Source of the DNA: Flavobacterium sp. WV_118_3
GTDB lineage: Bacteria; Bacteroidota; Bacteroidia; Flavobacteriales; Flavobacteriaceae
Direction of reading: 5' to 3'
DNA: 64,000 nt
Assembly: GCF_039778605.1 (NCBI RefSeq)
Contig: NZ_CP156060.1
Span: 2,914,001 to 2,978,000 of the forward strand
Part shown: positions 9,013 through 17,193 of the stretch, piece by piece
Layout of the letters: each line of letters begins with the position of its first letter
Numbering within the stretch: the first letter of the stretch is position 1
Program-made: the position numbers and the translations under genes
Notes under the pieces: generated by a model
Told to the model about the DNA's origin: nothing
The model's database searches: none
What the model saw: the letters and a program-made list of their open reading frames with translations, nothing else

Positions 9013-9762
9013 ATGAGAGATCAAATACTACAATTGCTTAAAAGCGATTCGTATCAGGATTATATTAACGGAATCGATCTTTTCCTCGACAGCTACCGCG
9101 ATAATTCGATCACCAGTGCTGATCTGGACCACGAAATCATCGAACGCACCTGTGCTGTTTTCCTGATCGAAAACTGGGCGGCATTCGAAGATTGGGACAG
9201 TACGCTCGAACGTTTTATGGACGTGTTGCCCGGTTATGGCGACTATCTGTCTCACGATGACATCGGACATCATTTGAGAGGACTAGCGATATTTATCGAT
9301 GGGATTTACCAGGGCGAAATCGATCTTTCCGGTTTTTTATACGCCTCCGGAAACGTGTATATCAATGCGCAAACTGCGGCACAATCGCTTAAAGAATTTT
9401 TCCAACAACAAAATGATGAAGAATCTACCAAATTGTTCGAAGAAATCGAGACCTTTTTTGGTACTATTTCTTCCGGTCAATTCGGTGCGGCAGCAATTCT
9501 GACGGAATTACGCGATTGGTCGGTCGAAATGGCACAAGGTTTTTATGTCGTGATGTCGCGCACGGAATACAACCGTATCTGGATGCTGCGCAGTATCTAC
9601 AAAGTGGTCGATTCACCGATCATCCAGGAACATATTTTCGATAAATTCCTTACTATTTTACGTCCGCTGCGCGCCAAATACGAAGAAAATGGCGAAACTG
9701 AAAAAATCGAGCCATTAGATGAATTGATCGAAAGCATCGTTTCGGCTAGCAAGGGCGACTAA
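9013..9762 (+). CDS. Hypothetical protein (249 aa), last gene of the ankyrin operon
   Basis: An acidic, helical, soluble protein with a glycine-containing bend in the middle (FFGTISSGQFGAAAIL). No signal peptide, metal-binding cluster or named domain is visible. It begins three bases after the preceding stop and is followed 51 bases later by an 11-bp terminator hairpin, which fixes the operon's 3' end. The high share of acidic residues near the N-terminus is shared with several immunity proteins, but this is a weak hint. Function unknown. Confidence 0.65.
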   Translation: MRDQILQLLKSDSYQDYINGIDLFLDSYRDNSITSADLDHEIIERTCAVFLIENWAAFEDWDSTLERFMDVLPGYGDYLSHDDIGHHLRGLAIFIDGIYQGEIDLSGFLYASGNVYINAQTAAQSLKEFFQQQNDEESTKLFEEIETFFGTISSGQFGAAAILTELRDWSVEMAQGFYVVMSRTEYNRIWMLRSIYKVVDSPIIQEHIFDKFLTILRPLRAKYEENGETEKIEPLDELIESIVSASKGD

Positions 9763-9813
9763 TTTCACCGAAAAATAAAAGTTGTTTAAAGAAATCCGAA
9801 AAGGATGCCTTAT

Positions 9814-9853
9814 TAATTCCGTTCTTCAATCTGTTGAACGGAATTATTTTTTT
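9814..9853 (+). terminator. Rho-independent terminator of the ankyrin operon
   Basis: An 11-bp stem (TAATTCCGTTC at 9814-9824 with GAACGGAATTA at 9836-9846) is followed by a run of seven T. It lies 51 bases after the last stop of the operon. The same sequence also falls inside the 5' extension of the next frame, which argues against the TTG start at 9782 for that gene. Confidence 0.8.
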
Positions 9854-9910
9854 AAAATTGTACTTGTAACAACCTGTCTTTTGAAATACTACAACAATAA
9901 AATCCTAAAA

Positions 9911-10429
9911 ATGGAATATACTTCAATTTACGGCTATATTAAAATTGACCGGGATTATCACAAGTCGATCGATTTTATCAAAACTTTGGAAAAAGACAAC
10001 ACTTACCCGTTTATCAACACCAATATGTTTAGTTTTGGCGACTACGAAGTTCCGTATTATTATGAAAACATAATGCTGGGATTTGCGGCGACCTATAAAT
10101 ACTTCGGACTCGATACCTCCGACTGGAATGCTTTTATACTAAAAATGGAACATATCCTACGGAATATCGATTTTGAAAATGCCCAATTCCACATAGAAAG
10201 TTCACTCGGTTCTTATACGCTATTTTGGACCAACCGACTATCGTCCACTACAGAAAAAAATGAAGCCGGTTTTCTATCTGAATACAGGTTGATCAAAACT
10301 GAAGAATGGTATTTTGGCTTCGGAAAAAGAAGCCCGTTTATTGGCTATCCGGACGATGAAATTGCCGATCCCGATCAGGATTTACGAAATAACATTTCTG
10401 ATTTTATATATCCGGTACCGAAGAAGTAA
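9911..10429 (+). CDS. Hypothetical protein (172 aa)
   Basis: The frame is open from a TTG at 9782, but that region contains the upstream terminator. The ATG at 9911 (MEYTSIYGYIKIDRDYHKS) is the better start. The protein is soluble and aromatic-rich, without recognised motifs. Its C-terminus reads LRNNISDFIYPVPKK. A degenerate copy of exactly this tail, including the bases after the stop, lies at 10877-10934, so a second copy of the gene once stood downstream. Local duplication of this kind is common among immunity-type genes, but the function here is unknown. Confidence 0.6.
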   Translation: MEYTSIYGYIKIDRDYHKSIDFIKTLEKDNTYPFINTNMFSFGDYEVPYYYENIMLGFAATYKYFGLDTSDWNAFILKMEHILRNIDFENAQFHIESSLGSYTLFWTNRLSSTTEKNEAGFLSEYRLIKTEEWYFGFGKRSPFIGYPDDEIADPDQDLRNNISDFIYPVPKK

Positions 10430-10520
10430 ATTGTATAAAATCCGTGACATTTATATTTCTGAATGTCCTAATCCATTTTTAATCTTTTTCTATTTAAATT
10501 ATCATTAAAATAAAGTCTTT

Positions 10521-10844
10521 ATGAATTATGCAATACAAGTATTACAAGAAAAACAAGCCCAATTGGTAGCGCAATTACGGGAAGGTAATGCCAACAAAGC
10601 AGCCATTTTAAAGCAAAAGAAAGAGATTGATATCGCACTAAATTGGCTCGAGACGATCGACAAACAAAATCTGGGTCATGTATCGGATTACGAATGGGTC
10701 GAACTTCCTTTTATGAAAAATGGCTATTCGTCGTATAGAATTATGGATGATGGCGAAACCGACAACCGGGAGCATTGGATTGAATTTAAAACGCCTATTG
10801 AAGTTACCGCAACTGATTTTTTGGTACTCAAAAAACCGAAATAA
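10521..10844 (+). CDS. Small hypothetical protein with N-terminal coiled coil (107 aa)
   Basis: Residues 1-45 form a likely amphipathic helix or coiled coil (VLQEKQAQLVAQLREGNANK, then AAILKQKKEIDIALNWLE). The second half is a small beta-rich part with WVELPFMKNGYSSYRIMDDG. There is no signal peptide or membrane segment. The gene begins with ATG at 10521, about 90 bases after its neighbour. It sits between a gene and the leftover tail of that gene's lost paralogue, so it may have arrived in or survived the same rearrangement. No family assignment. Confidence 0.55.
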   Translation: MNYAIQVLQEKQAQLVAQLREGNANKAAILKQKKEIDIALNWLETIDKQNLGHVSDYEWVELPFMKNGYSSYRIMDDGETDNREHWIEFKTPIEVTATDFLVLKKPK

Positions 10845-10876
10845 TACGATCGAAATTTAGAAATCGAGTTTTCCTA

Positions 10877-10921
10877 TACTCCGGAACCATTCCGATTTTG
10901 TATATCCGGTACAGAAGTCGT
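10877..10921 (+). pseudogene. 3' remnant of a paralogue of the gene at 9911
   Basis: The bases here read LRNHSDFVYPVQKS then TAA. This matches the C-terminus LRNNISDFIYPVPKK of the 172-residue protein encoded at 9911-10429. The similarity continues past the stop (AAATTGTATAAAAT against AAATTTTATAAAAT). Nothing of the rest of the copy remains upstream. It is the tail of a duplicated and largely deleted gene. Confidence 0.6.
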
Positions 10922-10953
10922 AAATTTTATAAAATACGTTTTATTATTCCCAA

Positions 10954-11559
10954 ATGAAATATAAAGTCCTTCGAAAAACAAAAAAATGGTACATCACTCC
11001 GAATACTATTTTCTATGGTGGATCGCTAATTTGTTTAACACCAACATTAATTTGTCTGGCCTTAGGTTTTAACGAAAGCTTATGGGCATTAATACCGATG
11101 TATGTCGCATTAATACTTCTTTTTGTATCAATGATCATCGGACTTTTTAAATTTAATAAATACAAAACTTTAAAAGGCGAATTGACATCCTCTTTGGAGT
11201 TCCTTCACGACGGTATACAAATAGATGACACCTTTTATGCGCTGGACAAAATAAAAAAAATAAGTCTGGAAAACATTTACGATTACAAAGGTCGCGTTGC
11301 TTTTTCGAGAGGCGATTTTGATGGAAAATACTCGAATGGTGTTGACAATTTATTACACTTATATTTGACTGATGGAACCATTATCCCTATTCATTTTCAA
11401 CAAAATACAGAAGATCAAATCATCCAGGATAAAGAGCATTTTATACGCTACTGCAATGACGGGAAACTAGGATATCTGACGTTATTGAATCTTTTAAAAA
11501 TTTCCGACTATGATCAAATTCAATATTTTAAAAAGGAATATCTGACCAAGTTTCAATAA
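10954..11559 (+). CDS. Two-pass membrane hypothetical protein (201 aa)
   Basis: Two hydrophobic segments follow a basic N-terminus: residues about 20-40 (FYGGSLICLTPTLICLALGF) and about 48-68 (IPMYVALILLFVSMIIGLFK). The remaining 130 residues are soluble and probably cytoplasmic, with a PH-like look (LEFLHDGIQIDDTFYALDKI, then a strand-turn pattern). Similar two-helix-plus-cytoplasmic-domain proteins occur widely in Bacteroidota as uncharacterised membrane proteins. It closes the accessory region; the next feature is the terminator and tRNA on the other strand. Confidence 0.6.
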   Translation: MKYKVLRKTKKWYITPNTIFYGGSLICLTPTLICLALGFNESLWALIPMYVALILLFVSMIIGLFKFNKYKTLKGELTSSLEFLHDGIQIDDTFYALDKIKKISLENIYDYKGRVAFSRGDFDGKYSNGVDNLLHLYLTDGTIIPIHFQQNTEDQIIQDKEHFIRYCNDGKLGYLTLLNLLKISDYDQIQYFKKEYLTKFQ

Positions 11560-11762
11560 CTACAATTACACGAATATTTTGGAGATTATTTAATATAAAA
11601 AAGCCATTAACGTATCGTTTACCTCTCGTATTATTAACTTTTTAGTTCCAATAACCGCTTCGTAAACCGGTGGATTCTATAATTGCCGTTAACAGATAAA
11701 CTACGTTATAATTTCATGTCTTTTTTACAATCCTAAAGGTTTTTTTGGATTATTTACAGCAT

Positions 11763-11796
11763 AAAAAAAGTCCGTAAATCAATGATTACGGACTTT
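11763..11796 (-). terminator. Terminator after tRNA-Ser
   Basis: Read on the minus strand, AAAGTCCGTAA pairs with TTACGGACTTT around a short loop and is followed by a T run. It starts a few bases past the 3' end of the tRNA gene, so it terminates the leftward transcript. The 239 bases between 11560 and 11798 hold nothing else I can identify. Confidence 0.8.
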
Positions 11797-11798
11797 AG

Positions 11799-11886
11799 CA
11801 GAGAGGAAGGGATTCGAACCCTCGATACTCTTTTGGAGTATACACACTTTCCAGGCGTGCGCCTTCGACCACTCGGCCACCTCTCT
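11799..11886 (-). tRNA. tRNA-Ser (anticodon GGA)
   Basis: Read on the minus strand from 11886, the acceptor AGAGAGG pairs fully with CCTCTCT, and the discriminator base is G, as expected for serine tRNAs. The anticodon stem CACGC/GTGTG holds the loop CTGGAAA, giving anticodon GGA (reads UCC and UCU). There is a long variable arm (TATACTCCAAAAGAGTAT), the class II hallmark of tRNA-Ser, and a T arm with the loop TTCGAAT. CCA is not encoded. The gene ends just before a strong terminator and begins 63 bases from the 3' end of ansA, with which it may or may not be co-transcribed. Confidence 0.95.
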
Positions 11887-11949
11887 AAATTTTCAGACTG
11901 CGAATTAACGACTTTTATTTTGTTTTTCAATGCTTTTCTGAAAAAATTT

Positions 11950-12978
11950 CTAGCTCATTTCACCGCGAATTGCCGTTTCGAATATGGTTTTAAAAACCGA
12001 AGGGGAAACCTGCTGTCCCAACAAGTACATCAGCTTGGCTATCGCGGCTTCCGTAGTGATATCCCGACCCGAAATAACGCCTATTTTTTTAAGCTCCAAT
12101 CCGGTTTCATATTTGTCCATATTCACACTTCCGCCCGAACATTGGGTCACATTGACCACATGAAGTCCTTTTTCGATGGCTTTTTCCAGCGTCGCAATAA
12201 ACCAGTCTTCCGTTGGTGCATTACCAGAACCGTAAGTTTCCAGTACAACTCCTTTAAGATTTGGAATATGCAAAACCGCCTGTAATACGCTTTCGTTAAT
12301 CCCCGGAAACATTTTGATGATCACTACATGATCGTCGAAGTCCGTGTTGACTTTTAGTTTTTTAGTTCCGCTTTTATGGAACAGTAGTTCTTCGTTTACT
12401 TTTAAATGCACACCCGATTCGGCAATGGCCGGATAATTGGGCGATGCAAAAGCATTGAAATGTTCCGCGCTTATTTTGGTTGTCCGGTTCCCTCGGTATA
12501 ATTTGTATTCGAAATACAAACATACTTCCGTGATCAACGGTTTGTTTTTATTTTTTAAGGTCGCAATTTGTATTGCTGTAATCAGGTTTTCTTTTGCATC
12601 GGTTCTTAAATCCCCTATTGGCAATTGCGAACCGGTAAACACCACCGGCTTACCTAAGTTTTCAAGCATAAAACTCAATGCCGAAGCCGAATACGACATC
12701 GTATCCGAACCGTGCAACACCACAAAGCCATCAAATTTATCGTAGTTTGTTTCAATTGCATTCGCCATAGCCACCCATTTTTGCGGGTTCATATTAGACG
12801 AATCGATCGGTTCTTTAAACGAAAACGTCGCAATATCGCAGTCTAACAGCTTTAATTCCGGGATGCGTAATAACAATTCGTCAAAATCAAAGGCTTTAAG
12901 CGCACCCGTTTCGGCATCTTTTACCATACCAATGGTACCGCCTGTATAGATTAACAGAATGTTCGGTCGGTTAGACAT
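11950..12978 (-). CDS. ansA: Type I (cytoplasmic) L-asparaginase
   Basis: This enzyme hydrolyses L-asparagine to aspartate and ammonia. Both threonine-containing signatures of the asparaginase/glutaminase family are present: LLIYTGGTIGMV (residues 8-19, first catalytic Thr in TGGTI) and HGSDTMSYSASALSFMLENL (second catalytic region, with the Thr-Asp-type site as SDT). The 342-residue length and the absence of a signal peptide point to the cytoplasmic type I enzyme. C-terminal GLELKKIGVISGRDITTEAA fits the dimer-forming domain. The start lies 8 bases inside the end of the upstream acyltransferase gene, so the two are co-transcribed. Confidence 0.95.
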   Translation of the reverse strand: MSNRPNILLIYTGGTIGMVKDAETGALKAFDFDELLLRIPELKLLDCDIATFSFKEPIDSSNMNPQKWVAMANAIETNYDKFDGFVVLHGSDTMSYSASALSFMLENLGKPVVFTGSQLPIGDLRTDAKENLITAIQIATLKNKNKPLITEVCLYFEYKLYRGNRTTKISAEHFNAFASPNYPAIAESGVHLKVNEELLFHKSGTKKLKVNTDFDDHVVIIKMFPGINESVLQAVLHIPNLKGVVLETYGSGNAPTEDWFIATLEKAIEKGLHVVNVTQCSGGSVNMDKYETGLELKKIGVISGRDITTEAAIAKLMYLLGQQVSPSVFKTIFETAIRGEMS

Positions 12979-14104
12979 TTTCGTATTTCATTTTATTGAT
13001 AACCGGATTGGCATACATCGCCAGGAAACCATCACGCAGTGTTTTTACTTCTGCACCTAATTTCATTTCCAATCTTCGTTCGAAAAGTTGCTTCTCTTTT
13101 TGTGTGTATTTATCCGAAAATTGATCCGTTTTATGTAGTAAATCGTAAGCAATAAAATTGGTTGGCCACAATCTGTAGGTCGACAGAATTGAATCGTCGA
13201 TTACCTGTGCCAATGCCTGAATTTGTTTGTTGGAATTATCAAATTCGGCACCAATCTTATCCAATTCCGTATCCAATATGTCACCAACATGGATATGGAT
13301 TCGCTTTTTCTGTCCGATAATGCCGCTAATCAGCGTTATAAAATCTTCGTTTTTTTCTTTTATATACACCTCATCGTTTGCTTCGGCCATTAATTGTGGC
13401 ATTTTTAATGCATCCGTAGGGTCGTATTCATAGGAAATCGATACCGGTACTATTTTTAATTTCTTAAAAAAGGGAATTACGTCTTTTCCTTCACAGGCCA
13501 TTGCCAACATTTTCAACACACCGGGATGTGTTGCATCATTTCCATCTTTTGTACGTCCTTCGCGCTGGGCAATCCATACCGAACGATTCTCCTTTGTCAA
13601 CAAATGGTACATAAATTCCGACATCAGCTTGGAACTTTGCAGTAATTCTCTTGGCGATAATCCGCGTTGTACCAAAAAGTTACGGTTTAATTTGGAAAGG
13701 GATAATAAAAAGGACTTTTGTACCAGATTATCTCCAATTGCCGAGGCCGTCATAATCATTCCATGATCAAAAAGGCTGACATTCAATAAAGAAGTATCCA
13801 GAATGATATCCCTATGGTTCGAAATGAACAGATAAGCCGTATTCGGATCCAGTTTCTCGAAACCGGAAGTGGTTAAGCCATCGGAGCTTTTTTCCAACAC
13901 TCTTTGTACCGACTGATAAATAAAATTTACCTGAAAGTCTCTGATAGAATGTGTCCTTTTTAATTGCTCCATCCATACCGCTTCATCTACATCGGGAAAC
14001 GTAAAGCTCATCAAAGCCTTCATCATCGGATGATGCATGATGCTTTGCAGTGCTTCATTTACTTCAGAATCATAAAACTGGCGTATATGATCAAATTTTG
14101 ACAT
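12971..14104 (-). CDS. Glycerol-phosphate/lysophosphatidate acyltransferase-like protein
   Basis: The protein belongs to the PlsC-type acyltransferase superfamily. It has the substrate-binding block FISNHRDIILD (His97, Asp103) and a later block IAQREGRTKDG, corresponding to the family's glycine-rich lysophosphatidate-binding motif. The His and Asp are five residues apart rather than the classic four, a variant I associate with the Bacteroidota group annotated as glycerol acyltransferase. At 377 residues it is longer than PlsC, with an extra N-terminal helical part. It probably acylates a glycerolipid or aminolipid precursor at the membrane. The gene overlaps ansA by 8 bases. Confidence 0.8.
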   Translation of the reverse strand: MSKFDHIRQFYDSEVNEALQSIMHHPMMKALMSFTFPDVDEAVWMEQLKRTHSIRDFQVNFIYQSVQRVLEKSSDGLTTSGFEKLDPNTAYLFISNHRDIILDTSLLNVSLFDHGMIMTASAIGDNLVQKSFLLSLSKLNRNFLVQRGLSPRELLQSSKLMSEFMYHLLTKENRSVWIAQREGRTKDGNDATHPGVLKMLAMACEGKDVIPFFKKLKIVPVSISYEYDPTDALKMPQLMAEANDEVYIKEKNEDFITLISGIIGQKKRIHIHVGDILDTELDKIGAEFDNSNKQIQALAQVIDDSILSTYRLWPTNFIAYDLLHKTDQFSDKYTQKEKQLFERRLEMKLGAEVKTLRDGFLAMYANPVINKMKYENV

Positions 14105-14167
14105 TAGTTATAAATTTAACAATCCACAAATGAACGAAAATTTTATTAATTGAAGGGAAATTCTTTG

Positions 14168-14935
14168 TTAAATCCCAAAAATTGCTTTGGAGTTCTCCGT
14201 AGTGATTCGGGCGATTTCGGCAACCGGAAGTTGATAGAGTTCCGCCAGTTTTTCGGCCACTAATCGGGTATAACCACTTTCGTTTCGCTTTCCGCGATAG
14301 GGAACCGGTGCCAGATAGGGCGAATCGGTTTCCAATACCAGATGTTTTAGGTCAATTTGGTTTAAAAATTGATCAATTTTACCGTTTTTAAAGGTTACAA
14401 CACCGCCGATTCCTAATTTCATATTATAAGAAATAGCCTGTAAAGCCTGTTCGTAGGTTCCGCTAAAACAATGGAAAATACCGAATAATTCGTCTGATTT
14501 TTCCAGTTCGAGTACTTCAAAAATTTCATCGAATGCTTCCCGACAATGAATGTTAATGGGCAATTTGTATTTTTTAGCCAGTTGAATCTGATAACGGAAC
14601 GCTATTTTCTGAATCTCCAGTGTGGTTTTATCCCAATACAAATCGATCCCGATTTCACCAATGGCTTTAAATTCCCGTTGCGCCAATGCCGCTTCTACAT
14701 GCGCCAGTTCTTCTTTGTAATTTTCCTTTACATAGCATGGATGCAAACCCATCATGAGGTATATATGTCCCGGATAGGCTTTTTCCAAGGCATACATTTT
14801 TTCCGTATACGTCGAATCGATCGACGGTACAAAAAAACGGGTCACACCTGCTGCAATGGCTCTTGCAATCATTTCATCCCGATCCTGATCAAATTCTTCC
14901 GAATATAAATGCGTATGGGTATCTGTTAAAGTCAT
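14168..14935 (-). CDS. TatD family metal-dependent hydrolase
   Basis: TatD-type proteins are TIM-barrel metal hydrolases, mostly 3'-5' exonucleases acting on DNA. The metal ligands are all visible: THTH near the N-terminus (His7, His9), GEIGIDLYW with its glutamate, INIHCREAF, GIFHCFSG and LETDSPYLAP. Its 255 residues match the usual length. The start at 14935 is the first ATG and is preceded by a good minus-strand promoter element at 14960-14967. It is separated from the acyltransferase gene by 63 bases and is probably the first gene of the same leftward transcript (tatD, acyltransferase, ansA). Confidence 0.93.
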   Translation of the reverse strand: MTLTDTHTHLYSEEFDQDRDEMIARAIAAGVTRFFVPSIDSTYTEKMYALEKAYPGHIYLMMGLHPCYVKENYKEELAHVEAALAQREFKAIGEIGIDLYWDKTTLEIQKIAFRYQIQLAKKYKLPINIHCREAFDEIFEVLELEKSDELFGIFHCFSGTYEQALQAISYNMKLGIGGVVTFKNGKIDQFLNQIDLKHLVLETDSPYLAPVPYRGKRNESGYTRLVAEKLAELYQLPVAEIARITTENSKAIFGI

Positions 14936-14959
14936 CCTAATCTTGTCTTTTTAAAGTTG

Positions 14960-14967
14960 CAAAGGTA
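14960..14967 (-). promoter_or_regulatory. -7 promoter element for tatD
   Basis: On the minus strand this reads TACCTTTG, a perfect match to the Bacteroidota -7 element TAnnTTTG, 25 bases before the tatD start codon. I find no clear -33 TTG at the usual distance, so confidence is moderate. A rightward TACATTTG lies at 14990-14997, only 4 bases before the next gene's ATG. Confidence 0.5.
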
Positions 14968-15001
14968 CAAAGTTGTTCGTTTTTTAAGCTACATTTGATT
15001 T

Positions 15002-15445
15002 ATGGAAAATTTACAGGACGTTTTAAAAGACAACGGCTATACCAAAATCCCTTTTAAAGTATCGAAAACACAACATTTACTGATCAAAGCCAAGATCAAC
15101 GGGGTTTCCGGTGATTTTATTTTAGATACCGGCGCTTCCAACAGTTGTATCGGTTTTGAAAGCATTGGTCATTTTTTACTATCCGCGGAAGATTCTCCAA
15201 CAAAAGCTTCCGGTGCCGGCGCTACCGGTATGCACACACAAATGGCTTCAGGTAATTTGTTACAACTTTCGCGATGGAAAACGGATGATTTTTCAGTGGT
15301 CATTTTTGATATGAGTCATGTGAATCTTGCACTTCAACAGTACAAAGCGAAACCGGTTCACGGGATAATTGGTGCAGATATCCTATTAAAAGGCAAAGGA
15401 ATTATCGATTATTACAATCATTATCTTTATCTCAAGAAAAAATAA
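15002..15445 (+). CDS. Retropepsin-like aspartyl protease family protein
   Basis: This 147-residue protein has the single-domain retropepsin layout. The catalytic flap region reads FILDTGASNSCIGF with Asp42 in the D-T/S-G-A motif, and a later hydrophobic strand-turn HGIIGADILL matches the psi-loop glycine motif (hydrophobic-hydrophobic-Gly). Active forms work as homodimers. There is no signal peptide, so it is probably cytoplasmic. A TACATTTG element at 14990-14997 ends four bases before the ATG, which would give a leaderless or very short-leader transcript. Substrate unknown. Confidence 0.8.
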   Translation: MENLQDVLKDNGYTKIPFKVSKTQHLLIKAKINGVSGDFILDTGASNSCIGFESIGHFLLSAEDSPTKASGAGATGMHTQMASGNLLQLSRWKTDDFSVVIFDMSHVNLALQQYKAKPVHGIIGADILLKGKGIIDYYNHYLYLKKK

Positions 15446-15501
15446 TCGCTATTCGCAATTTTTTAGTAGTTTTAGAGTCAAATTAGCAACTATTTGACCT
15501 T

Positions 15502-17091
15502 ATGAAGAAAAACTACTTATTTTCCTTACTCGTATCACTTGTAATGACTGTCGTTATGGGGCAAGTTTGTCCCGTACCGGGTAACGTCGCGGTGACCAAT
15601 ATCACCTCGAATTCTGCCGTGATCAGCTGGACAGGTTCCGCCACAACACAATGGGAAGTCTATATCACTCCCGCCGGAACGGCAGCTCCAAACAGTACTA
15701 CAACCGGAATTGTTGTAACCAGCAACCCTTTTGTGGTGACCAATCTTATCGGATGTACCACTTACAATGCATATGTAAAAGCTATTTGTACTCCAACAGA
15801 AAGCAGCAATTGGACGGCGGCAATGCCTTTTTCAACCAATTTAGGGGTTAATTCTGATATTCCGGATTTGGAAGTTTGCGATGCCAATATGGACGGTATT
15901 GCCACATTTGACTTAACTTCGAATAATTACGCCATTTTATTCGGCCTTAATCCTTCTGAATATACCGTAACTTTTTTTGAAACAATATCCCACGCGTATA
16001 CCAATGCATATGCTTTGGCTTCGCCGACAAACTATGTAAATATCAATCCACAGCAAATGCAAATTTATGTTCGGGTAGAAAACAACACTTCAGGATGTTT
16101 TGCGATTGGCAGTTTCTACATCAGAACAACAAATTCACCAAGTGTTTATTTACCGGCAAATGGTCAAATCTGCTATGATCAAATAAACAGTACCGCCACC
16201 CCTTATAGCATTAACACTAATTTACCAGCCAATGGATATTTATTCCAATGGCATAAAGACTCGGTAATCATTGCCGGAGCAACCGGGAACTCCTTTTCGG
16301 CAACAACCGAAGGAACCTATACTGTTTCCGTAGAAAACAGTGCTACAGGATGTACCGCTACGGCTACAATTTTACTGACTTATTCCAATGCTGTAAACGC
16401 TACTGCTTCTATAGATGATCAAACTATTACAATCAATGCTGCCGGACCTGGAAATTACCAGTATCAGATCGACAATGAACCGGCACAATCGAGCAATATT
16501 TTTGAAAATGTAACCTTAGGAACCCACACTATTGCTGTGATCCCTGTTAATTCCAGTTGTTCCCCTATGTACCTAACCGTACAGGTGACGACACCTTCGG
16601 CACCACGTGGACAATCGACACAAACATTTACACAAGGACAAACCTTAGCCAATCTGGTTGTTAACGGACAAAACATTCATTGGTATGCCACTCCTTCGGC
16701 TCCCGGTTTAACAACAACGACTCAAACACCGTTACCCTTGACTACCGTTTTAACGCACAATACTACCTATTATGCTTCGCAAACCATTAATGGTATTGAA
16801 AGTCCGGATCGTTTGGCTGTGACGGTTCAGTTAACAGCATTGGGTAACGAAGATTTTAACTTTAAGAAATTAGCCTACTATCCGAATCCGGTTACCACTA
16901 GTCTAACCATTTCGAATCCGGAGGCTTTTACCGGAATAACGATTTCGAATTTGTTAGGTCAGATTGTTTTCGATCGTACCGTAAATACCACTTTACACGA
17001 AATTGATTTTTCGAATCTTTCCAAAGGAATTTATCTGGTTCGGATCACCGTCAACAATCAAATCAAGACCTTTAAAATCGTAAAAGAATAA
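15502..17091 (+). CDS. T9SS-sorted extracellular protein with fibronectin type III domain
   Basis: A signal peptide (YLFSLLVSLVMTVVMGQ) is followed by a fibronectin-III-like domain at residues about 25-110 (VTNITSNSAVISWTGSATTQ, WEVYITPAG). A middle follows with the recurrent DLEVCDANMDGIATFDLTSN motif common in flavobacterial surface proteins and several immunoglobulin-like stretches (SVYLPANGQICYDQ, GTYTVSVENSATGCTATATI). The last 80 residues are a type A T9SS sorting domain (YYPNPVTTSLTISN ... GIYLVRITVNN ... KIVKE). It is exported by the Sec system and then through T9SS to the cell surface or medium. The next gene is a paralogue with an almost identical tail. Confidence 0.9.
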   Translation: MKKNYLFSLLVSLVMTVVMGQVCPVPGNVAVTNITSNSAVISWTGSATTQWEVYITPAGTAAPNSTTTGIVVTSNPFVVTNLIGCTTYNAYVKAICTPTESSNWTAAMPFSTNLGVNSDIPDLEVCDANMDGIATFDLTSNNYAILFGLNPSEYTVTFFETISHAYTNAYALASPTNYVNINPQQMQIYVRVENNTSGCFAIGSFYIRTTNSPSVYLPANGQICYDQINSTATPYSINTNLPANGYLFQWHKDSVIIAGATGNSFSATTEGTYTVSVENSATGCTATATILLTYSNAVNATASIDDQTITINAAGPGNYQYQIDNEPAQSSNIFENVTLGTHTIAVIPVNSSCSPMYLTVQVTTPSAPRGQSTQTFTQGQTLANLVVNGQNIHWYATPSAPGLTTTTQTPLPLTTVLTHNTTYYASQTINGIESPDRLAVTVQLTALGNEDFNFKKLAYYPNPVTTSLTISNPEAFTGITISNLLGQIVFDRTVNTTLHEIDFSNLSKGIYLVRITVNNQIKTFKIVKE

Positions 17092-17095
17092 GTCG

Positions 17096-17123
17096 AAAGC
17101 CTCCCAATACGGAGGCTTTTTTT
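17096..17123 (+). terminator. Rho-independent terminator
   Basis: AAAGCCTCC (17096-17104) pairs with GGAGGCTTT (17111-17119) around a 6-base loop and is followed by T residues. It lies just behind the first T9SS gene, so the second paralogue has its own promoter. Confidence 0.9.
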
Positions 17124-17131
17124 AGAAATCC

Positions 17132-17164
17132 TTTGTGTATTTTGTACGATTTTTAATAGCTTTG
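17132..17164 (+). promoter_or_regulatory. Promoter of the second T9SS gene
   Basis: TTTG at 17132-17135 and TAGCTTTG at 17157-17164 are 21 bases apart, within the range of Bacteroidota promoters. The start codon follows 30 bases after the -7 element, and a terminator lies immediately upstream. Confidence 0.6.
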
Positions 17165-17193
17165 AAAAACCAGCCTACTGAAAACCAATACCT

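Noticed and set aside
9782..9910. N-terminal extension of the gene at 9911
   Set aside because: It would translate the terminator hairpin of the previous operon.
11782..12285. 167-residue plus-strand frame
   Set aside because: It runs through the tRNA gene and antisense to ansA.
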